Below, one piece after another: positions 7,187 through 12,010 of a DNA stretch of 12,010 nucleotides; positions within the stretch are counted from its first letter, which is position 1; each line of letters starts with the position of its first letter. Under the pieces are notes generated by a model. That model ran no database searches, was not told where the DNA came from, and worked only from the letters and a program-made list of their open reading frames with translations. The position numbers were made by a program, and so were the translations under genes. Source of the DNA: Haloarculaceae archaeon (lineage in GTDB: Archaea; Halobacteriota; Halobacteria; Halobacteriales; Haloarculaceae); assembly GCA_018609945.1 (NCBI GenBank), contig JAHENO010000255.1:1-12010 (forward strand). Reading direction: 5' to 3'.

Positions 7187-8977
7187 ATGAGCGCAGTCCC
7201 CGAGCGAGCGGAGGTCGACGAGCAGTACACGTGGGACCTCGCCTCGCTGTTCGAGAGCGACGAGGCGTGGGCCGAGGCCCTCGAGGAGGCACGGGAGCGA
7301 CTCGCGGACCTCCGTGCCTACGAAGGACGGGTCACCGCGGACGCGGCGACGCTGCGGGAGGTGCTCGAGACCCACGAGTCGGTCATGCGCCAGGTCTCGG
7401 ACGTCAGCGCCTACGCCCGGATGCGCCGCGACGAGGACACGCGCGACGGCGACGCCCAGGCGATGGCCACCCGCGCACAGTCGCTGTCCTCGGCGGCCGC
7501 CAGCGCCGCCTCCTTCATCGAACCCGAATTGCAACAGCTGGACCGCGAGGACGTCGCGGCGATGGTCGAGGCCGAACCCGCCCTGGAGACATACGAGCAC
7601 TACTTCGACGACGTGTTGCGGATGAAACCCCACACCCGTTCGGCCGAGGTCGAGAACCTGCTGGCGGAACTCGGCGAGGTGACCGGGGCGCCGGGCGAGA
7701 TCTACAACATGCTCTCGAACGCGGACATGGAGTTTCCCGCCGTCGACGGCCCCGACGGCGAACCCAGGCAGATCACGCTCAACAACTTCACCACGCTCCA
7801 GCGCGACCCCGACCGGGACTTCCGCCGGCGGGTCTACGAGGTCTTCTACGACGAGTGGGAGGACGTCCGCAACACCGTCGGGACGGCTTACCGCAAGTCG
7901 GTCAAGACCGACGAGAAACTCGCGACGGCCAGGAACTACGATACCGCCCGCGAGGCCGCCCTCGACGGCCCCAACATCCCCGTCGAGGTGTACGACACGC
8001 TCGTCGGGACGGTCCGCGAGAACCTCGGCTTGCTCCACCGCCACGCCGAACACAAGCGCGACGCCATCGACGGCGACCAGTTGCGGATGTGGGACCTGTA
8101 CGTCCCGCTCGTCACCGAGGAGAGCCCAGAGGTGCCCTACGAGGACGCCTGCGAGTACGTGATCGGTGCGGTCGAACCGCTCGGAGAGGCCTACCGGGAC
8201 CGCCTCGCGGAGGGGCTGGACTCCCGGTGGGTCGACGTCTACGAGACGAAGGGCAAGCAATCGGGCGCCTACTCCAGCGGGACCTACGACTCCCAGCCGT
8301 ACATCCTCATGAACTACCAGGACGACGTCGAGTCGATGTACACGCTGGCCCACGAACTGGGCCACTCGATGCACTCGGAACTGGCCAGCGAGGAACAGCC
8401 CTACGTCTACGCCGACTACGAGATATTCATCGCGGAAATCGCCAGCACGGTCAACGAGACCCTCCTCACGCATCACCTCCTCGATACCGTCGATGACGAC
8501 CGCCTGCGCCGGCACGTCCTCAACGAGTACCTCGAACGGTTCCGGTCGACGCTGTTCCGCCAGACCATGTTCGCGGAGTTCGAACAGCGGACCCACGAAC
8601 TGAGCGCCGCCGGCGAGCCCCTGACCGCGGACCGACTGGACGAACTCTACCGCGACCTGAAGGGCGACTACTACGAACCGGCGGTGCTGGACGACCGCAT
8701 CGCCTGCGAGTGGATGCGCATCCCACATTTCTACCGGGCCTTCTACGTCTTCCAGTACGCGACGGGCATCTCCGCGGCGGTCGCGCTCGTCGAGAACATC
8801 CGGGACGAGGGGGCGCCCGCCGCACAGCGATACCGCGAGTTCCTCCGGAGTGGCTCGCACGGCTACCCGCTCGAGCTGCTCGAAACCGCGGGGGTGGACA
8901 TGACCGACCCGGCGGCCGTCGAGTCGGCGCTCGACGTCTACGGGACGTATCTCCAGGAGTTCGAGCGGCTGTCCTGA
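7187..8977 (+). CDS. pepF: M3-family oligoendopeptidase F
   Basis: A 596-residue zinc endopeptidase that cuts short peptides inside the cytoplasm, as in final breakdown of proteasome products. The M3 signature is complete: H389-E390-L-G-H393 in LAHELGHSMHSEL, and third ligand E417 in FIAEIASTVNE. The downstream substrate-cleft sequence HFYRAFYVFQYATG (514-527) supplies the His/Tyr residues typical of M3B. The N-terminal helical domain (about 10-200) begins with the family's 'W(D/N)L..L(F/Y)' motif (TWDLASLFESDEAW) and residues 205-300 include the R..VY..FY segment. Length is normal for PepF (about 600). The start at 7187 is chosen because the conserved N-terminal pattern begins just after it; an upstream GTG/ATG frame at 7148 would add 13 non-conserved residues. 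The neighbours M28 peptidase and Pan2 give a peptide-turnover context. Confidence 0.92.
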   Translation: MSAVPERAEVDEQYTWDLASLFESDEAWAEALEEARERLADLRAYEGRVTADAATLREVLETHESVMRQVSDVSAYARMRRDEDTRDGDAQAMATRAQSLSSAAASAASFIEPELQQLDREDVAAMVEAEPALETYEHYFDDVLRMKPHTRSAEVENLLAELGEVTGAPGEIYNMLSNADMEFPAVDGPDGEPRQITLNNFTTLQRDPDRDFRRRVYEVFYDEWEDVRNTVGTAYRKSVKTDEKLATARNYDTAREAALDGPNIPVEVYDTLVGTVRENLGLLHRHAEHKRDAIDGDQLRMWDLYVPLVTEESPEVPYEDACEYVIGAVEPLGEAYRDRLAEGLDSRWVDVYETKGKQSGAYSSGTYDSQPYILMNYQDDVESMYTLAHELGHSMHSELASEEQPYVYADYEIFIAEIASTVNETLLTHHLLDTVDDDRLRRHVLNEYLERFRSTLFRQTMFAEFEQRTHELSAAGEPLTADRLDELYRDLKGDYYEPAVLDDRIACEWMRIPHFYRAFYVFQYATGISAAVALVENIRDEGAPAAQRYREFLRSGSHGYPLELLETAGVDMTDPAAVESALDVYGTYLQEFERLS

Positions 8978-9051
8978 CCAGCGCGCGGGGACAGATCTGC
9001 TCGGCCACCCGAAGAACCTATGTCCCCCGATTGCAAACGTTCAATAACCAG
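8978..9051. other. Short gap before pan2
   Basis: These 74 bases separate pepF and pan2. A/T-richer patches (CCTATG, 9018-9023; TTCAATAAC, 9040-9048) are present but none sits cleanly at leaderless TATA spacing. pan2 could have its own promoter or be read through from pepF; I cannot decide. Confidence 0.3.
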
Positions 9052-10272
9052 ATGTCGCGCAGTCCGTCGCTCCCCGACCGCCCACGTCTCGACCTCGATC
9101 CCGAAATGACGCCGCGGGAGCGGTTCGAGGCGCTCAAAGACCACTACGTCGAGCTCGTGCAGGTGAACCGACAGCTCGAAGAGCAACTCGCGGCCGCCGA
9201 CGACCGCCAGGACCAACTCACCGCGGAGGTCGACCGGCTCGAACGCGAGAACGACACGCTCAAATCCTCGTCGCTGTACGTCGCGACGGCCGAAGAGCTG
9301 ACCGTCGACGGCGTCGTCGTCAAACAGCACGGCAACAACCAGGAGGTACTGACGGAGGTGTCGCCGTCGCTCCGCGACGAGATGGAGGCCGGCGACCGGG
9401 TCGCGATCAACGACTCGTTCAACGTCCAGACGATTCTCGACCCGGAGACCGACGCCCGCGCGCAAGCGATGCAGGTCGACGAGAGCCCCGAGGTCACCTA
9501 CGACGACATCGGCGGCCTCGAAGAGCAGATCCTGGAGGTCCGGGAAGCGGTCGAGGAACCGCTCGTCAACGCCGCACAGTTCCGCGAGGTCGGCGTCGAC
9601 CCGCCCTCCGGCGTCCTGTTGCACGGCCCGCCGGGGACGGGCAAGACGATGCTGGCCAAAGCGGTCGCCAACCAGACCGACGCCACGTTCATCAAGATGG
9701 CCGGCTCGGAACTGGTCCAGAAGTTCATCGGCGAAGGTGCCCGCCTCGTGCGCGACCTGTTCGAACTCGCCAGCGAGCGCGAACCCGCGGTCATCTTCAT
9801 CGACGAGATCGACGCTATCGCGGCCAAGCGCACCGAGTCCAAGACGTCGGGCGACGCCGAGGTCCAGCGGACGATGATGCAACTCCTCTCGGAGATGGAC
9901 GGCTTCGACGACCGCGGCGAGATCCGCATCGTCGCCGCCACCAACCGCTTCGACATGCTCGACCGCGCCATCCTCCGGCCCGGCCGCTTCGACCGCCTCA
10001 TCGAGGTGCCGCTGCCCGACTGGGACGCCCGCCAGCGCATCCTCGAGATCCACACCCGGGAGATGAACCTGGCCGCGGGCGTCGACATGGCCGACCTGGC
10101 GGGTGAGACCGACGGCTTCTCCGGCGCCGAACTGGCCTCGCTGGCCACCGAGGCCGGCATGTTCGCCATCCGCGACGGCCGCACCGAGGTCGGGATGGTC
10201 GACTTCGAGGACGCCCTGCAGAAAGTGCGCGACGACGAGGACACCGCCGGCCGGCCCATCGCGTTCGCGTAA
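9052..10272 (+). CDS. pan2: Proteasome-activating nucleotidase (PAN), Pan2/PanB type
   Basis: A 406-residue AAA+ ATPase that forms a hexamer on the 20S proteasome, unfolds proteins and threads them in. Order of parts: N-terminal coiled coil (about 24-72), OB-fold (about 76-135, with VVVKQHGNNQEVLTEVSPSL), AAA+ domain (about 150-320) and small lid domain (about 325-400). Visible motifs: Walker A GPPGTGKT (192-199), aromatic pore loop KFIG (224-227), Walker B VIFIDEID (247-254), sensor-1 N298, arginine fingers R309 and R312 in LRPGRFDR, and GFSGAE (355-360). The start MSRSPSLPDR at 9052 gives the normal PAN length and, from memory, resembles the PanB/Pan2 paralogue rather than PanA of Haloferax. 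A long in-frame extension upstream overlaps pepF and is not PAN-like. The C-terminus ends Ala-Phe-Ala, where the proteasome gate-opening HbYX motif would have Tyr. It converges on the sufU-like gene. Confidence 0.93.
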   Translation: MSRSPSLPDRPRLDLDPEMTPRERFEALKDHYVELVQVNRQLEEQLAAADDRQDQLTAEVDRLERENDTLKSSSLYVATAEELTVDGVVVKQHGNNQEVLTEVSPSLRDEMEAGDRVAINDSFNVQTILDPETDARAQAMQVDESPEVTYDDIGGLEEQILEVREAVEEPLVNAAQFREVGVDPPSGVLLHGPPGTGKTMLAKAVANQTDATFIKMAGSELVQKFIGEGARLVRDLFELASEREPAVIFIDEIDAIAAKRTESKTSGDAEVQRTMMQLLSEMDGFDDRGEIRIVAATNRFDMLDRAILRPGRFDRLIEVPLPDWDARQRILEIHTREMNLAAGVDMADLAGETDGFSGAELASLATEAGMFAIRDGRTEVGMVDFEDALQKVRDDEDTAGRPIAFA

Positions 10273-10303
10273 TTTGCGCCCTCGCTTCGTTCGGTCGCAA
10301 ATT
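10271..10303. terminator. Stem-loop over the pan2 stop codon
   Basis: AATTTGCG (10271-10278) and CGCAAATT (10296-10303) are perfect 8-bp complements with a 17-nt loop rich in TCGCTTCGTTCG. The left arm overlaps the last two bases of the TAA stop. A/T pairs at the base of the stem and its location in a convergent gap suggest a transcript end for pan2. Confidence 0.5.
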
Positions 10304-10318
10304 CCTGAGCGTGACGCT

Positions 10319-10351
10319 GTGGCGGTTGGGGTCGCCGTGGCGGTTGGTGTC
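10319..10351. repeat. Two-copy 18-bp tandem repeat
   Basis: GTGGCGGTTGGGGTC (10319-10333) recurs as GTGGCGGTTGGTGTC (10337-10351), one mismatch in 15, with GCC between. It is noncoding and lies between the pan2 and sufU stops. Probably a local slippage duplication. Confidence 0.6.
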
Positions 10352-10369
10352 GAAGATTCGGGCCTTCGA
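10350..10369 (-). terminator. Hairpin just past the sufU-like gene
   Basis: TCGAAG (10350-10355) pairs with CTTCGA (10364-10369) over an 8-nt loop. It lies 8 bases beyond the minus-strand stop of the Fe-S scaffold gene and may end that transcript. Confidence 0.35.
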
Positions 10370-10377
10370 TAGAACGG

Positions 10378-10800
10378 TCAGTCCTCGGTCGTCGTCTTGT
10401 CGACGTCTTTTTCGCCGAAGTAGATCTCGGCGCCGTCCTGTGCGACCTTCTCGGCGAGGACCGCACACTTGACGCGCATCGCGGAGATTTCGACGCCGAG
10501 CATGTCGATGATGTCGTCCCTGTCCATCTCGCGCAGTTCCTCGACAGTCATCCCCGCCAGTTCCTCGGAGAGCATCGAGGCCGAGGCCTGGGAGATGGCA
10601 CAGCCATCGCCCCGGAAGGCGACCCGCTCGATGGTGTCCTCGTCGTCGGCCAGCACCACGTCCATCCTGATGGTGTCGCCACAGACCGGGTTTTCCCCGA
10701 CGTGCGTGAAGGTGGGGTCCTCGAGTTCGCCGTAGTTGCGGGGGTTCTTGTAGTGGTCGAGAATCTGCTGTCTGTACATGTCAGATCCGCCGATACCCAT
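10378..10800 (-). CDS. sufU: Fe-S cluster assembly scaffold, SufU/IscU (NifU-N) family
   Basis: A 140-residue NifU-N domain protein that builds or passes on Fe-S clusters, or in SufU-type enzymes accepts sulfur from the cysteine desulfurase SufS. The conserved metal ligands are present: C40 and D42 in NPVCGD, C67 in RGDGCAISQASAS, and C112 in VKCAVLAEK. The N-terminus MYRQQILDHYKNPRNYG and GCAISQASASMLSE look SufU-like. However, C67-C112 spacing is 45, close to IscU; Bacillus-type SufU has an insert of about 20 residues there. SufU versus IscU naming is therefore uncertain. Start at 10800 (MGIGGSDMYRQ) is supported by GGAGG (minus 10811-10807) six bases upstream; the alternative is ATG at 10779. 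A frame extension to 10938 reads through the promoter and is rejected. No sufS or sufBCD is in view. Confidence 0.88.
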   Translation of the reverse strand: MGIGGSDMYRQQILDHYKNPRNYGELEDPTFTHVGENPVCGDTIRMDVVLADDEDTIERVAFRGDGCAISQASASMLSEELAGMTVEELREMDRDDIIDMLGVEISAMRVKCAVLAEKVAQDGAEIYFGEKDVDKTTTED

Positions 10801-10806
10801 TGGTAT

Positions 10807-10834
10807 CCTCCGATACGGTCGTTCGCACAAAAAG
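10807..10834 (-). promoter_or_regulatory. TATA box and possible ribosome binding site of the sufU-like gene
   Basis: On the minus strand CTTTTTG (10834-10828) is a good TATA box, and GGAGG (10811-10807) lies six bases before ATG 10800. The two conflict: the TATA spacing predicts a transcript start near 10804, which would leave GGAGG out of the mRNA. Either transcription starts farther upstream or the ATG at 10779 is used. Confidence 0.45.
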
Positions 10835-10863
10835 GGTTCCGAGGGAAGCGTTCGCACGGGGGG

Positions 10864-10941
10864 ACAGTGACCGCTGTAACGAATTGATTCACCGCGCTCT
10901 CTCGTGCGGCCGATCCGGTACCGGGCCACAGCGGTCACTGT
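10864..10941. repeat. Perfect 14-bp inverted repeat between sufU and tRNA promoters
   Basis: ACAGTGACCGCTGT (10864-10877) and its exact reverse complement ACAGCGGTCACTGT (10928-10941) flank 50 bases. Each arm is itself a partial palindrome (ACAG...CTGT or ACAG...CTGT reversed). A separate 10-bp palindrome CCGGTACCGG is inside (10915-10924). Candidate paired operators, since one arm lies upstream of each divergent promoter, or the ends of a tiny insertion. Confidence 0.6.
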
Positions 10942-10952
10942 GAGACGGTAGA

Positions 10953-10957
10953 GTTTA
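10953..10957 (+). promoter_or_regulatory. TATA box of the tRNA gene
   Basis: TTTAG, in the context GAGTTTAGTC, is about 31 bases before the mature tRNA 5' end. This fits an archaeal tRNA promoter with a short 5' leader. Confidence 0.45.
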
Positions 10958-10985
10958 GTCGACCGGTCGGGTAGCAGGCGACAGC

Positions 10986-11060
10986 GGGCCCGTAGCTCAG
11001 TCCGGTAAGAGCCCCCGGCTCATAACCGGGTATGCGGTGGTTCAAATCCGCCCGGGCCCA
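10986..11060 (+). tRNA. tRNA with CAU anticodon (elongator Met or Ile2)
   Basis: A complete 75-nt cloverleaf without intron: acceptor GGGCCCG (10986-10992) with CGGGCCC (11053-11059), D-stem GCTC/GAGC (10995-10998; 11009-11012), anticodon stem CCCGG/CCGGG around CTCATAA with anticodon CAT at 11021-11023, variable loop TATGC, T-stem GGTGG/CCGCC around TTCAAAT, and discriminator A11060. CCA is not encoded. The G1-C72 pair argues against an archaeal initiator (normally A1-U72). Elongator tRNA-Met of Haloferax is known to have an intron, and this gene has none, so a tRNA-Ile2 whose C34 is modified to agmatidine is a real alternative to Met. The 3' end is repeated downstream. Confidence 0.93.
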
Positions 11061-11062
11061 CT

Positions 11063-11089
11063 TTGCCGCGAACAGTTCGCGAGCGGCAA
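11063..11089 (+). terminator. Hairpin just downstream of the tRNA
   Basis: TTGCCGC (11063-11069) pairs with GCGGCAA (11083-11089); an alternative inner stem GCGAAC/GTTCGC overlaps it (11068-11073; 11075-11080). It starts three bases past the mature tRNA and may help end or process the precursor. No T-run follows. Confidence 0.35.
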
Positions 11090-11093
11090 GTTG

Positions 11094-11162
11094 GTCTGCG
11101 GATTTGAAGCAGACGAGTCGCGCGCAGCGAAGCGAGCACGTCTCGGCGAGGTTCAAATCCGC
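11094..11162 (+). other. Nested hairpins carrying the inverted tRNA sequence
   Basis: GTCTGC (11094-11099) pairs with GCAGAC (11109-11114), putting most of the anti-T-arm sequence in a 9-nt loop. Alternatively GCGGATTTGAA (11098-11108) pairs with TTCAAATCCGC (11152-11162), enclosing a further AGACG/CGTCT stem. The structures exclude one another. Confidence 0.5.
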
Positions 11163-11333
11163 CCGGGCTCATCCACAGCATACACGAATCTTAGCCAGCG
11201 AAAACGTCACACATAGACGATCTACCCGTAAATTCCAGGTTTCGGGCCGATTTTTGCTCCCGGCCGCGATTTTGGACTGAATCGTCGCACGGTTCTGGAT
11301 CTCCGCCCTCCTGCATTTTCCGATATTGCAAGC

Positions 11334-11527
11334 AGTTCGAATCCACGCGCTGAACCGAGTGGTGTCTATCAGAATGAACAAGGAGGTCGCCGTCGGCGTA
11401 GATTTTGAACACGCCGCCGTACCCGGGGTGAGCCGAACACCATCGAGGTGCTCACCCCGTCCTGAATCTCGGTCGCGTCTCTGTCGACCCCTCACGGCAC
11501 GCAGAACTTGATTTCCACGTCCGTCAT
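11334..11527 (-). pseudogene. Decayed SelW/SelT/SelH (Rdx) family gene with in-frame TGA at the redox site
   Basis: On the minus strand from ATG 11527 the frame reads MTDVEIKFCVP, then TGA (11494-11492), then G and DRDATEIQD. Intact Rdx proteins are thioredoxin-like, with CVPCG at this place, so TGA replaces the second Cys of CxxC. After a missing stretch (about seven codons plus a frame change) a second frame gives GEHLDGVRLTPG (11456-11421). One base appears lost near 11418-11420, and a third frame continues GGVFKIYADGDLLVHSD (from about 11418 to 11368). The joined pieces follow the family order: CxxC start, '..fG..ld.V.l.PG.GGvFei..dG..i.'. The 3' limit is uncertain. Selenocysteine at CxxU is known in animal and bacterial relatives, but haloarchaea are not known to use it and the other lesions argue for simple decay. 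Confidence 0.68.
11425..11458. repeat. Strong hairpin inside the pseudogene
   Basis: GGGGTGAG (11425-11432) pairs with CTCACCCC (11451-11458), and stacked inside it CACC (11438-11441) pairs with GGTG (11447-11450), giving 12 bp with one 5-nt bulge and a 5-nt loop. It lies beside the apparent deletion joint of the Rdx remnant, so it may have promoted the rearrangement. Confidence 0.55.
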
Positions 11528-11575
11528 GGCGTGTCCCGATAGCTACCGATGACACATGAACCGTCCACCTCAACG

Positions 11576-11582
11576 TATTTTG
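11576..11582 (+). promoter_or_regulatory. TATA box of the Bat-like regulator gene
   Basis: TATTTTG is centred about 27 bases before ATG 11606, which fits leaderless transcription. Confidence 0.5.
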
Positions 11583-11605
11583 TCTTCGGACGCCACTGTG
11601 GGGCC

Positions 11606-12010
11606 ATGTATCAGGCCAAGGTGTACATCGACTTCCACTCCCCGGGTGTCCTCCACGAGGCGACCAGGGGGTTCGAGGAACCGTTCGATGTTCTCGAAGA
11701 GGAGGTTCACGACGACGGGACGCTGACGTTCGTCGTGGATACCCGCGGCCACCGGGAGACGTTTGTCGGACGAATTAAGGACGCGCCGGAGGTTTCAGAA
11801 ATCGACAAACTCAACGACGAGTTGCTCCTGGTCCGCAAAGAGGCCCGGGGTGCAACCGTGGTCATCCGACAGAACCACGGGAAGTTGAACGGCATCGACA
11901 AAGTCCACGGGACCAAACGCGTTTTCGAGGTGCTGTTCTTGCGACGCGAGGACCTCCGATCGATGCTGACCGATCTCCAGGAGTTCGGCACTGTCCGCCT
12001 CGACAGCCTC
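11606..12010 (+). CDS. Bat-like helix-turn-helix regulator, N-terminal part (runs off the window)
   Basis: An open frame of 135 codons continues past the right edge with no stop. It begins MYQAKVYIDFHSPGVLHEAT and includes VFEVLFLRREDLRSMLTDLQ followed by EFGTVRLDSL near the edge. These look like the N-terminal sensor-like region of haloarchaeal bacterio-opsin-activator (Bat/HTH_10) type regulators: an alternating strand-helix start and the '...F.V.....LR..L..L...G.V....' segment before the HTH. The HTH itself would lie outside the window, so the assignment is provisional. Haloarchaeal codon bias (mostly G/C in third position) and a well-spaced TATA box support a real gene. Opposite-strand frames here are shadows. 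Confidence 0.62.
   Translation, partial: MYQAKVYIDFHSPGVLHEATRGFEEPFDVLEEEVHDDGTLTFVVDTRGHRETFVGRIKDAPEVSEIDKLNDELLLVRKEARGATVVIRQNHGKLNGIDKVHGTKRVFEVLFLRREDLRSMLTDLQEFGTVRLDSL

Larger units (their letters stand above)
11039..11171. repeat. tRNA 3'-end direct repeat (attachment-site-like) with inverted copy
   Basis: The last 22 nt of the tRNA (11039-11060) recur at 11150-11171 with a single mismatch (C11058 versus T11169). Between them, GCGGATTTGAA (11098-11108) is an exact inverted copy of TTCAAATCCGC in both direct repeats (11041-11051; 11152-11162). Duplicated tRNA 3' ends are what site-specific integration into tRNA genes leaves behind. No integrase is in the window, and the 89 bases between the copies encode nothing credible. 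Confidence 0.65.
11172..11605. other. Gene-poor, less GC-rich tract with one decayed gene
   Basis: No intact gene was found in these 434 bases. Parts (11180-11330) are visibly richer in A/T than the neighbours. Open frames on either strand lack haloarchaeal codon bias. The only recognisable content is the remains of an Rdx-family gene on the minus strand (within 11334-11527) and the promoter of the regulator at the right edge. Confidence 0.6.

Noticed and set aside
6541..8496. 651-codon plus-strand frame spanning the M28 and pepF genes
   Set aside because: It runs antisense to one real gene and out of frame across another; the sequence is Arg/Pro-rich and motif-free.
8710..9051. In-frame extension of pan2 back into pepF
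   Set aside because: The extension is unlike PAN and overlaps conserved PepF sequence; PAN length and N-terminal pattern fit a start at 9052.
11336..11344. TTCGAATCC resembling a tRNA T-loop
   Set aside because: The flanking bases do not form a 5-bp T-stem and no cloverleaf can be built around it.
11378..11385. AAGGAGGT-like ribosome binding site on the plus strand
   Set aside because: No start codon follows at useful spacing; it is the complement of the Rdx remnant's DLL codons.
11191..11412. Intact 73-codon minus-strand gene starting at GTG 11412
   Set aside because: Its first residues match the middle of the Rdx family (GGVFKIYADGDLL), so it is a fragment of the pseudogene rather than a separate gene.
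11207..11560. CRISPR array or other regular repeat in the gene-poor tract
   Set aside because: No repeat units with regular spacing were seen.

Overview
The window is a GC-rich, gene-dense stretch of haloarchaeal (class Halobacteria) chromosome. The evidence is the strong third-position G/C bias, acidic proteins, a Tat-type lipoprotein signal, a haloarchaeal-type proteasome-activating nucleotidase, a Bat-like regulator at the right edge, and TATA-like boxes about 25-30 bases before start codons, as expected for leaderless archaeal mRNAs. The genus cannot be fixed by reading alone.

Layout from left to right: the 3' end of a small YegP/HVO_2922-type protein (1-156) closed by a 10-bp hairpin; an SLC13-type membrane transporter with two RCK_C (TrkA-C) domains (316-2166); a small convergent membrane protein (2193-2429, minus); an APC-family amino acid permease (2601-4046) translationally coupled to a two-domain universal-stress-like protein (4046-4786); a DUF4382 lipoprotein (4899-5690); a convergent M28 metallopeptidase (5742-7100, minus) divergent from an M3 oligoendopeptidase PepF (7187-8977); the proteasomal AAA+ ATPase Pan2/PanB (9052-10272); a convergent SufU/IscU-like Fe-S scaffold (10378-10800, minus); a CAU-anticodon tRNA (10986-11060); a roughly 540-base gene-poor tract; and the 5' part of a Bat-type regulator running off the window (11606 onward).

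Two themes emerge. The left half is membrane transport with USP/RCK ligand-sensing modules. The middle holds protein turnover: Pan2 would unfold substrates for the 20S proteasome, and PepF and the M28 enzyme could degrade the resulting peptides. Adjacency of these genes is seen; functional coupling is inference.

The most unusual part is 10860-11606. It has a perfect 14-bp inverted repeat between the sufU and tRNA promoters. The tRNA 3' end is repeated once directly (22 nt, one mismatch) and once inverted (11 nt) within about 110 bases, forming hairpins and resembling an attachment-site scar. On the minus strand there is a decayed SelW/SelT/SelH (Rdx) gene in which TGA sits exactly at the second cysteine of the CxxC redox motif, followed by an apparent deletion and a one-base frameshift. 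A 45-bp nested inverted repeat lies just before the permease promoter. Most of the window otherwise looks like ordinary haloarchaeal chromosome, and I did not find a convincing new multi-gene system.
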